Source: Lishizhenia tianjinensis (GTDB lineage Bacteria; Bacteroidota; Bacteroidia; Flavobacteriales_D; Crocinitomicaceae). Taken from it: a DNA stretch of 64,000 nucleotides. Under the pieces are notes generated by a model, which was not told where the DNA came from, made no database searches, and saw only the letters and a program-made list of their open reading frames with translations. A program made the translations under genes and the position numbers. The DNA lies in NCBI GenBank assembly GCA_943330745.2, contig CALQIX020000006.1, positions 62,001-126,000 of the forward strand, in the 5' to 3' direction. This document shows, piece after piece, positions 52,481 to 59,270 of this stretch; position 1 is the stretch's first letter; the number at the start of each line of letters is the position of its first letter.

Positions 52481-53065
52481 TTGCTTAGTTTTTTTTCAAA
52501 AAAGGAGTGGCGCTTAAAGTCTGATGATGAGCTGATTGTGATTTTTAAAAAGTCGCAGAAATCAGTTTGTATGGATGTTTTTTATGAAAGATATGCCCAT
52601 CTTTTATTGTCAATTGCAATGAAATACCTAAGGAATAAAGAAGATGCGGAAGACGTAGTTATGGAATTATTTCACAAGTTGGGTGACAAAATACAAAAAC
52701 ATGAAATACAAAATTTTAAATCTTGGTTACACACAATGATTCGAAATGAATGTCTCATGCTATTAAGGAAAAACAACCCCGTTGCTGGTAACATTGATTC
52801 AACAGAATTACCGGAAACTGCCCAACCGATTATCTCAGCGGAGGAGAAAGAAAGAAATTTTGAAATTTTAGAAGGGATTATAAGTCAACTAAAACCCGAT
52901 CAAAAAAAATCAATTGAGTTGTTTTTCTTTGAAGGGAAATCGTACACAGAAATTGCGGATTCCTTGCAAATGTCATTGATGCAAGTAAAAAGTGCTATAC
53001 AAAATGGCAAACGTATGCTAAAAATATCCCTTGAAAAACAAGGTGTTAATTCCTATTCCATATGA
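52481..53065 (+). CDS. ECF-type RNA polymerase sigma factor
   Basis: 194 residues. Region 2: SVCMDVFYERYAHLLLSIAMKYLRNKEDAEDVVMELFHKL; region 4: LKPDQKKSIELFFFEGKSYTEIADSLQMSLMQVKSAIQNGKRML. No ATG is in frame before a stop codon 9 bases upstream; TTG at 52481 is the only plausible start. The 4-bp overlap with the following membrane gene is the arrangement of sigma/anti-sigma pairs. The stimulus is unknown. Confidence 0.9.
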   Translation: MLSFFSKKEWRLKSDDELIVIFKKSQKSVCMDVFYERYAHLLLSIAMKYLRNKEDAEDVVMELFHKLGDKIQKHEIQNFKSWLHTMIRNECLMLLRKNNPVAGNIDSTELPETAQPIISAEEKERNFEILEGIISQLKPDQKKSIELFFFEGKSYTEIADSLQMSLMQVKSAIQNGKRMLKISLEKQGVNSYSI

Positions 53066-54138
53066 AATTGAATCGTACAACCAGCAAACATTTACTTGGC
53101 ACACAAGATGCGGTCTATCGGAAAAAACTGATTGATTCCGTTGCATCTGATGCGATTGCTGAGGATGCCTTGGATGGTTTTCTCCATTCAGATATAACTT
53201 GGTCTGATGTTCAGCATATGGATAAAAGATACGGTGCAAGCAAAAAACAGTGGACGAGGTCAAAATGGTTATTTAGAGGATTGTCCATACTTGCATTAGT
53301 TTTAGTGGCTGGAAGTTATTTTGTGACAAAGCAGAGCAATCAAAATGATTCAAAACAAAACAAAATTGTAGCAGCAAGTAAAACAGTAAAAAATGATCGT
53401 TCAACACCTGCTAATTTAATGAATAAAGCTAATTCAAATGAATTGAATTCAGGAATTGATGCAATCCCAACGAATACATTTGTTCGTTCAATTGTTCAAA
53501 GTTCTGTTTTGTCCTCGGTTTCTGAATCAATTGTTCATTATCCAATTTCAGTTGATTCTTTATCTAGTCCGATGAAAACTTTGCAAACCAACACATTGAG
53601 TTCATCCAAGGAATTAAAAAATGAGGGTAAAGTGGGGCAAGAAGTGTTTATTCGAAGCTTAAAAACGGTGGATTATCGCGTGTACCGCAAAAAAAATACG
53701 CTTATTTTGGATGAATCAGCCTTGCTAAATGGAGTGTCTGCAAACAATTCAGGGAAAATCACCACAATTGAAAATCAGGATGTAAAAGAGGTTAGTTATT
53801 TTCTTTTTTTATCGGAGACAATGAATTACTTTAACAAAGGGATGGTTGATCTGGCTTCCGAGAATTTTGATTTGATTCTTGAAACCTTTCCTGAGGATGT
53901 AAACGCTCTATTCTACGGCGGATTATGTGCCTTGGAAAAAAGAGATTTCCAAAAGTCAATCACTTGTTTCGAAAGTGTCCGAATCCATAAATTTACCAAT
54001 TTTAGGGAGGAGGCTGAATGGAAGTTGCTGAACGCCTTTATTTTAAACGAGGATTTGGTTAAAGCAAAAAGTTTAAGGGATGAAATTGTACAAAAAAATG
54101 GTTTTTACGCCAAACAAGCTAAATCAATTGAGATTTAA
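53062..54138 (+). CDS. Putative anti-sigma membrane protein with TPRs
   Basis: 358 residues. The first ~70 residues are soluble (LGTQDAVYRKKLIDSVASDA, EDALDGFLHS), then one membrane helix (WLFRGLSILALVLVAGSYFV near residue 70-90). The outside part is a low-complexity Ser/Asn linker and about two TPR-like repeats at the C-terminus (LASENFDLILETFPEDVNALFYGGLCALEKRDFQKSITCFESVR). No catalytic motif. It overlaps the ECF sigma gene by 4 bp, so it is probably its membrane partner or regulator. Confidence 0.75.
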   Translation: MKLNRTTSKHLLGTQDAVYRKKLIDSVASDAIAEDALDGFLHSDITWSDVQHMDKRYGASKKQWTRSKWLFRGLSILALVLVAGSYFVTKQSNQNDSKQNKIVAASKTVKNDRSTPANLMNKANSNELNSGIDAIPTNTFVRSIVQSSVLSSVSESIVHYPISVDSLSSPMKTLQTNTLSSSKELKNEGKVGQEVFIRSLKTVDYRVYRKKNTLILDESALLNGVSANNSGKITTIENQDVKEVSYFLFLSETMNYFNKGMVDLASENFDLILETFPEDVNALFYGGLCALEKRDFQKSITCFESVRIHKFTNFREEAEWKLLNAFILNEDLVKAKSLRDEIVQKNGFYAKQAKSIEI

Positions 54139-54143
54139 ATTCT

Positions 54144-54845
54144 TTAGGAAAAGGCAAGTTGTAGTATCTCCTCCTTGGAAGCATTGTTCCTGAATTCAAT
54201 CTTTTTTTCGCTTTCTGAAACAATTAATAAGGACAGGTTATTCTCGAGGCAAATTTCAAGGTCGTGACAAGATAATAAAATGCATTTCTGTTCTTCGTGT
54301 GCTATTTTTTTTAGCTTTTCAATTAAATTCCTTTTGTTGGAATAATCTAAAAAAGCAGTCGGTTCATCCATCAATATGTACTGAGTTTCCTGAGCCAATG
54401 CTCTAGCTACTTGAAGTAATTGCCGCTCACCATCGCTCATTTGAGTGGTGTGTTTTTCCGATAAATAAGTAATGCCTACTATTTCTAAAGATTTAGCAAT
54501 TTGCATTTTATCATGATCACTCAACCTTCCTAAGGCATTTGTATAAGGTGTTCGGCCAATTGCCACATATTCAAATCCTGTTAAATAGTTAATGCCCATA
54601 AATTTGGTTTCAACGAAAGCGATTTTTTGGGCTCGTTCCAAATTTGTCATTGCATGTATTGATTTTTCATCCAATATTATCTCACCATGTATTGAGGGAA
54701 TCATTCCAATTATGGATTGCAATAAAGTGGTTTTTCCTGATCCATTTTTACCAACTAGGGCATATAAATTCCCTAATTCGAGCGAAAGATTAGCGCTTAG
54801 TAAGGGAGTGTCGTAGCCTACTTCTATGGATTTAAGTGAAATCAT
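54144..54845 (-). CDS. ABC transporter ATPase of iron-chelate/cobalamin type
   Basis: 233 residues. Walker A is LVGKNGSGKTTLLQS; the signature is MSDGERQLLQVARALAQ (usual LSGGE reads MSDGE); Walker B is QYILMDEPTAFLDY; H-loop His is in LLSCHDLE. It powers uptake with the FecCD-type permease upstream (4-bp overlap). It ends 6 bases from the convergent TPR gene. Confidence 0.95.
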   Translation of the reverse strand: MISLKSIEVGYDTPLLSANLSLELGNLYALVGKNGSGKTTLLQSIIGMIPSIHGEIILDEKSIHAMTNLERAQKIAFVETKFMGINYLTGFEYVAIGRTPYTNALGRLSDHDKMQIAKSLEIVGITYLSEKHTTQMSDGERQLLQVARALAQETQYILMDEPTAFLDYSNKRNLIEKLKKIAHEEQKCILLSCHDLEICLENNLSLLIVSESEKKIEFRNNASKEEILQLAFS

Positions 54846-55840
54846 ATTAATTTTTTTAATACAATATAAACTACAAATGGAGCCCCAAACAGTGAAGTGA
54901 AGGCATTGATCGGCAATACGAAATAGGGTTCGACTAATTGGATGATTGTGTCACAGGTCAACATAAATATTCCTCCGATAAGTAGATTGCCTAAAAGTAA
55001 GTATTTATGGTTTTGTGTTTGAAACAACATGCGTGTTAAATTGGGAATAGCAAGTCCAACAAATGCAATGGGACCGCAAAAAGCAGTAATTGTTCCCGTT
55101 AATATAGCCGTTATTGCAATCACCCAAATACGAAAAGAACGAATATGGATACCTAATGATTTGGCTGATGTTTCGCCTAATAACATAGCGTTTAGCGGTT
55201 TGGTCAATAAAAACGATCCCAGAAAACCAACAATACACCCAAAGAGTATGAGTGGCAATTGATTTAAGGCGGTTTGCTGCAAGCTCCCAAATGACCAAAA
55301 TGTAAAGCTTTTAAGTTGCTCCGCAGCACTCATGGATTCTAATGTTGTTATCAACGCACCAACAAAACTTGAAATCATCAAACCGATTAGCAAAAGTGAA
55401 ACATTTGAGCGAATGTAGAAGGAAAAATACAAGATGATTGACCCAAAGAGTAAAGCTCCGAATAAAGCACCCGAGATTAATCCAAAATCACTCGTGAAGA
55501 ATGGAATTCCTGTTAAAAGAGTGAGGGCAACAATTAATGAGGCACCAGAATTAATCCCTAAAACGTATGGTCCAGCAAGTGGATTATTGAACAAGGTTTG
55601 CATGAGCATTCCTGAAACGGCAAGTGCACTTCCTGAAAGAATTGACATTGTCATTCGTGGAATCCGGAATTCAAAAAATATGATGTGGTTGGTGTTAGTA
55701 GCATCATAAGTATTAAATGCAGAAACGATGTCTGAAAAGTTTAATGAGATTTGACCAGACAATACGTGTACTATCATCATTAATGGCAATAGAATCAATA
55801 GTGCCAATAACCAAAAGCGATATGATAGTTTTTTAGTCAA
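54842..55840 (-). CDS. FecCD-family ABC permease
   Basis: 332 residues with about ten membrane segments. Family motifs: RIPRMTMSILSGSALAVSGMLMQTLFNNPLAGPYVLGINSGASL, and FCGPIAFVGLAIPNLTRMLFQTQNHKYLLL near the end, including the EAA-like loop contacting the ATPase. It moves iron-siderophore, haem or cobalamin chelates. It overlaps the binding-protein gene by 8 bp and the ATPase gene by 4 bp. Confidence 0.95.
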   Translation of the reverse strand: MTKKLSYRFWLLALLILLPLMMIVHVLSGQISLNFSDIVSAFNTYDATNTNHIIFFEFRIPRMTMSILSGSALAVSGMLMQTLFNNPLAGPYVLGINSGASLIVALTLLTGIPFFTSDFGLISGALFGALLFGSIILYFSFYIRSNVSLLLIGLMISSFVGALITTLESMSAAEQLKSFTFWSFGSLQQTALNQLPLILFGCIVGFLGSFLLTKPLNAMLLGETSAKSLGIHIRSFRIWVIAITAILTGTITAFCGPIAFVGLAIPNLTRMLFQTQNHKYLLLGNLLIGGIFMLTCDTIIQLVEPYFVLPINAFTSLFGAPFVVYIVLKKLI

Positions 55841-56927
55841 GAGTATGGTAAAAGTATAAATTTGATTTTTTTGATGTGCTGGGGTGAAAAATAGTGATGA
55901 GGTCGGACAAAACCCACTCGGGATGAATGGCGCTCAATTCCCAATATTTATTGGAGTCTTTGGTATAGCAAAACACTTTTTTCTCCCTAAATGGTACTAG
56001 AAAGCTAGCTTTGGGATTGCTCAGTTTTACCAATTCATAGGAAGGTGATCCCGGATTAATCCAAAAGTCTGCTTTTTTCGCGTCCACTAGGATTTTTTCT
56101 TGACTGTAAGCCAAGCTGCCTGTGCCTTTTGTGTTTTTATAAATGTAATTTGCGCCTGCATCTTTGAATAATTGAGCCATGTAGCTTTCTCCAGCCGGAG
56201 CATACCAAAAATCCCCCATCTTTGATCCAGATAACACTACTGCGCGTTTTGAAAGTCCTTGAACGGATTTTTTTAGTCTATTGTATTCTTCTTGTACGAT
56301 TTCTAAGTGTTTTTTTGCTGCATCCTCGGTTCCGGTCAGATAACCAAAAAACAAGATCCATTCAGCTTTTCCCAAGGGATGTGATTCTTTCCAATCAAAA
56401 TTGGGAATTGTAATAATTCCTAATTTCTGCAATTCTTTGTTTTTTGAAAATTCAGCTGAAAATCCACTGTATATAATTGCCGTTGGTTTGATTGAGATAA
56501 TTTTTTCCAGTGAAGGATTTGATTCATTGCCAAAATCAATAATAGCTTTATCTTCAATTTTCTTTCTGATTTCTTTAGTGTAAATCAAATTGCTAGCGCA
56601 TGTACCTTTTATTGTTTTTAATTGGTTCAACTGACCAAGCATTGCGATATGTGTTGTAGAAAAAACGATAAAGGAAGGATTGTTTCGTTTGATTTCTATG
56701 TAGTCGTTAGGGACTTTCCCATTACTGTCTTTTTTAATGAAAAACTTATATTCTTTATTTTTCCGATCGGGATGCTTAATGTCGATATATACTCCATTTT
56801 TTTCATCTCGAATCGTTAAAAAACGAGCATAGTTTGTCGTTTTTTTTGTGCTCAATGGAACTTGAACGTTTTCAGAACAGGCTGTCGCGAAAAATAGAAT
56901 TAAAAAGAGGTGAAATACTTTATTCAT
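55833..56927 (-). CDS. Substrate-binding lipoprotein of an iron-chelate/cobalamin ABC importer
   Basis: 364 residues from ATG at 56925-56927; the frame runs further up to 57065 but a lipoprotein signal (VFHLFLILFFATAC) starts here. The class III binding-protein fold is visible: RNNPSFIVFSTTHIAMLGQLNQL, ITIPNFDWKESHPLGKAEWILFFGYLTG, AVVLSGSKMGDFWYAPAGESYMAQLFKDAGANYIYK. It is the first gene of the three-gene importer. Cobalamin, haem or a siderophore are all possible; no riboswitch was seen upstream. Confidence 0.88.
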   Translation of the reverse strand: MNKVFHLFLILFFATACSENVQVPLSTKKTTNYARFLTIRDEKNGVYIDIKHPDRKNKEYKFFIKKDSNGKVPNDYIEIKRNNPSFIVFSTTHIAMLGQLNQLKTIKGTCASNLIYTKEIRKKIEDKAIIDFGNESNPSLEKIISIKPTAIIYSGFSAEFSKNKELQKLGIITIPNFDWKESHPLGKAEWILFFGYLTGTEDAAKKHLEIVQEEYNRLKKSVQGLSKRAVVLSGSKMGDFWYAPAGESYMAQLFKDAGANYIYKNTKGTGSLAYSQEKILVDAKKADFWINPGSPSYELVKLSNPKASFLVPFREKKVFCYTKDSNKYWELSAIHPEWVLSDLITIFHPSTSKKSNLYFYHTLD

Positions 56928-56959
56928 TCGTGTAACTTTGTCCAAAAAAAAGATTATCA

Positions 56960-56988
56960 TTGGGTGTAAAAGTAATATTATAAATTTG
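56960..56988 (+). promoter_or_regulatory. Promoter of the CAP-domain gene
   Basis: TTG (56960-56962), an 18-base spacer, TAAATTTG (56981-56988), a perfect TAnnTTTG box. The ATG begins at 56995, so the transcript would be nearly or fully leaderless. Confidence 0.55.
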
Positions 56989-56994
56989 AGTATT

Positions 56995-57564
56995 ATGCGC
57001 TTTTCTTCTACTTTCATTATTGTTCTTGTTTTTTTTACCCATACATTTTCGGCACAAGAATCCACTTTGAAAGAGGCTTTAGACTACCTGAATTTAGTTC
57101 GTGCAAATCCTTCGCAGTTCTCTGAAGAAGTGGGTGTATCATTGAAAGGAGTTGAAAAAAGGCCCGAACTGAATTGGAATGAAACCTTGGCAAAAGTAGC
57201 GCAAACAAAAGCGGAAGACATGGCCAAAAACAATTATTTCGGTCACGTAGATAAAAAGGGATATGGAATGAATTTTTACATGAACAAGGCTGGATATAAA
57301 TTGAATGCAGATTGGTTGAAAAACCCAAAAGAAAATTATTTTGAGTCGATTAGTGCCGGATCGGATTCTCCGCGTGAAGGAGTTATTGATTTAATAAATG
57401 ACGGTAATGTAAAAGATCACCAGAAAGCTGGACATCGATTGCATTTGCTTGGAATTTCAGATTTTCATGCAAAATCACTCGATATAGGAATTGGTTGGGC
57501 AACAAACCCGAATTCATCGTATAAAACCTACTTGGTTGTGCTTGTCGCTCGACATGATTGGTAA
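56995..57564 (+). CDS. Secreted CAP-domain (SCP/PR1) protein
   Basis: 189 residues from ATG at 56995, which gives a signal peptide (FSSTFIIVLVFFTHTFSAQ); an upstream start at 56938 would put a charged stretch before it. The CAP core: ALDYLNLVRANPSQF, LNWNETLAKVAQTKAEDMAKNNYFGHVDKKGYGMN, HRLHLLGISDFHAKSLDIGIGWA. The His and Glu of the cavity are mostly present (FGHVD). Bacterial CAP proteins bind peptidoglycan or lipids or are proteases; the role is unknown. It ends where the convergent recO gene ends. Confidence 0.9.
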   Translation: MRFSSTFIIVLVFFTHTFSAQESTLKEALDYLNLVRANPSQFSEEVGVSLKGVEKRPELNWNETLAKVAQTKAEDMAKNNYFGHVDKKGYGMNFYMNKAGYKLNADWLKNPKENYFESISAGSDSPREGVIDLINDGNVKDHQKAGHRLHLLGISDFHAKSLDIGIGWATNPNSSYKTYLVVLVARHDW

Positions 57565-58260
57565 CTAACTCATGATTTCTTTGGCAAGTGATAAGCATTT
57601 TTCACCCTTGAAATTAGGGATGTGAAAAGAAAGATACGTCACTAAAATTGAAACGATTTCCTTGGTTTGTTTTTTAAATACGGTTTCCTGAATTTCTTTC
57701 CCTTCCATGTAGTCACGTATGATGTGCGCTGCATCTGATTGAAGTGTGCTAACAATATTTCTTGGAGAGTTGGTGAAAATTCCTTGCTGAATGTCAAAGT
57801 AATTGGCATCTTTTTCCTCAATTAATGGGCTGATTCCCAAATGAACTATGTAGCTCAACAGAAAAGTAGCGGGAAAAAACTGTGGGTTTGAATCCTCGTT
57901 CAATGTGTGAATGGAAGACATCAAAAACTGAAATAAAGGTTCATCTGGGATGTCTGTTTTTAAACTTTGGTGTAAAACATCAGCAATAAAAAAAGCAATC
58001 ACCAATTTGATAGGACTTGCAAAAATACCGTGCATGGGTTCAAGCAGTTGAACTTGATTTAACTTACCTAATTCAGAATCGGGTCTTCGGTAATACGTCA
58101 ACTCATAAATGCCCAAAGGAGATAAGTTTCCCGCTTTTTTCTTTCCGCCTTGAAAAATGAATTTCTGAATTCCATGCACTTGCGTATAAAACGTTGTAAT
58201 CAAACTAGTCTCACTATAGGAAATGCGATGCAGTAAAATTCCGGAATCTGTTTGTTTCAT
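57565..58260 (-). CDS. recO: DNA repair protein RecO
   Basis: 231 residues. N-terminal OB fold: GILLHRISYSETSLITTFYTQVHGIQKFIFQGGKKKAGNLSPLGIYELTYYRR, the typical RecO start; a helical C-terminal domain follows. RecO loads RecA at gaps with RecR. It overlaps the methyltransferase gene before it by 4 bp. Confidence 0.93.
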   Translation of the reverse strand: MKQTDSGILLHRISYSETSLITTFYTQVHGIQKFIFQGGKKKAGNLSPLGIYELTYYRRPDSELGKLNQVQLLEPMHGIFASPIKLVIAFFIADVLHQSLKTDIPDEPLFQFLMSSIHTLNEDSNPQFFPATFLLSYIVHLGISPLIEEKDANYFDIQQGIFTNSPRNIVSTLQSDAAHIIRDYMEGKEIQETVFKKQTKEIVSILVTYLSFHIPNFKGEKCLSLAKEIMS

Positions 58261-58844
58261 TGCACGTTATTCATTTTAATGAACACTTCAGATCCTTCTC
58301 TTGGCTTGATTGAATTGTAGCATGGTTCAATGTAAACGGAAGAAAATAGAGCGCTAAAAAGTGGTTCATATTCTGCAATAGACCCTCCAAAAGGTGGGCC
58401 TCCTTCGAATTCCCGATTAAACAATACGCCTACCAATTTTCCGGAGGGTTTAATTAAATCCGCCATTTTTTTTGCATATTTCTCTCGATCCTTTGGATTG
58501 ATGGCACAGAACAAGGTTTGCTCTAGGACTAAATCATATTTTCCTTGATGTTCAAAAAAATCATCACAATGCAGTTGTTCTCTCGGAAAATCTCTCACTC
58601 GTTCTGAAAAAAGGGCCAAAGCTTCTGGCGCGAAATCGAGCAGGTGCACGTTCGTAAAACCTAGCATCCACAAATATTCTGCTTCATGTCCACTGCCACA
58701 TCCGGGAATGAGTATCGAAATAGATTTGTCGGTTAATTGATCGATATATTCTTTTATCGGAGGAGTTCTTTGGCCACAATCCCAACCAACTTGATTTTTC
58801 AAATATCGCTCACTCCAATATGATTGTTTTTCTACCGGATTCAT
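58257..58844 (-). CDS. Thiopurine methyltransferase-like SAM-dependent methyltransferase
   Basis: 195 residues. TPMT pattern: YWSERYLKNQVGWDCGQRTPPI at the start, then ILIPGCGSGHEAEYLW (SAM motif I), VHLLDFAPEAL, and QTLFCAINPKDREKYAKKM, with a GGPPFGG loop. Bacterial members methylate thiols, selenium or tellurium compounds or other small molecules. It is upstream of recO with a 4-bp overlap. Confidence 0.92.
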   Translation of the reverse strand: MNPVEKQSYWSERYLKNQVGWDCGQRTPPIKEYIDQLTDKSISILIPGCGSGHEAEYLWMLGFTNVHLLDFAPEALALFSERVRDFPREQLHCDDFFEHQGKYDLVLEQTLFCAINPKDREKYAKKMADLIKPSGKLVGVLFNREFEGGPPFGGSIAEYEPLFSALFSSVYIEPCYNSIKPREGSEVFIKMNNVQ

Positions 58845-58853
58845 TGGGTTGAT

Positions 58854-58946
58854 TTAATTTTCACCTTTTTTCTTTTCAAATATCCCTGCCGTATATTTTT
58901 CATACAAATCAAACAAAAACTCCATGTGTTTTGCTTTGCTGCTGAA
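58854..58946 (-). pseudogene. Orphan C-terminal remnant of an MmeI-like restriction-modification gene
   Basis: Read on the minus strand in one frame, this piece gives NFSSKAKHMEFLFDLYEKYT and then AGIFEKKKGEN before TAA at 58854-58856. It aligns with the last residues of the live enzyme (FTSEAKRMEFLFDLYEKYT, then SNLFTKEK) but with a different tail. Upstream the frame closes with a stop (TAA in an A-run), so nothing more survives. It is a second, unattached copy of the 3' end of the same type of gene. Confidence 0.8.
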
Positions 58947-59270
58947 ATTATTATTTTTTTAGCTACGAGCTATATTTCTCCGAGGAAATTCTATATCACT
59001 GGAATAATAAACTAAACAATCTTCGGTTGATCTTATGTGTTGTTTTAAGAATCCATTTTCATCAAAGCAATCTGTAAACTCAAAATCTCTATAATGTGTA
59101 GCGCCATGTCCAAATTTTATTTCCTCTTTGGTGGGTTTACGCCAATATTCTAAAAGCTTTGTTTTATTAGTTATTTGAGATATATGTATCATTTTTTTAG
59201 TTTTTTAGTTTTTTCTTTTGTAAATAAATTCGAAGTATATTTTTCATACAAATCAAACAAAAACTCCATG
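58891..59270. repeat. 36-bp perfect direct repeat bracketing the 77-residue ORF
   Basis: GTATATTTTTCATACAAATC followed by AAACAAAAACTCCATG occurs identically at 58891-58926 (orphan remnant) and 59235-59270 (3' end of the live restriction-modification gene). The following ~20 bases match at 14. The two copies are 344 bases apart and hold the 77-residue ORF between them. Confidence 0.92.
58959..59192 (-). CDS. 77-residue ORF coupled to the type IIG enzyme, function unknown
   Basis: 77 residues with no signal or membrane segment: it starts MIHISQITNKTKLLEYWRKP, contains KFGHGATHYRDFEF and ends EFPRRNIARS. Its start overlaps the end of the restriction-modification gene by 4 bp (ATGA), so translation is likely coupled. 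It could be an accessory or control protein of the enzyme, or a passenger left by the recombination that made the 36-bp repeats. I recognise no family; the His/Asp-rich middle is the most conserved-looking part. Confidence 0.72.
   Translation of the reverse strand: MIHISQITNKTKLLEYWRKPTKEEIKFGHGATHYRDFEFTDCFDENGFLKQHIRSTEDCLVYYSSDIEFPRRNIARS

Noticed and set aside
56928-56994. Cobalamin riboswitch in front of the metal-chelate importer
   Set aside because: The space before the importer is under 70 bases and is shared with a divergent promoter; too short, and no B12-box-like sequence is visible.
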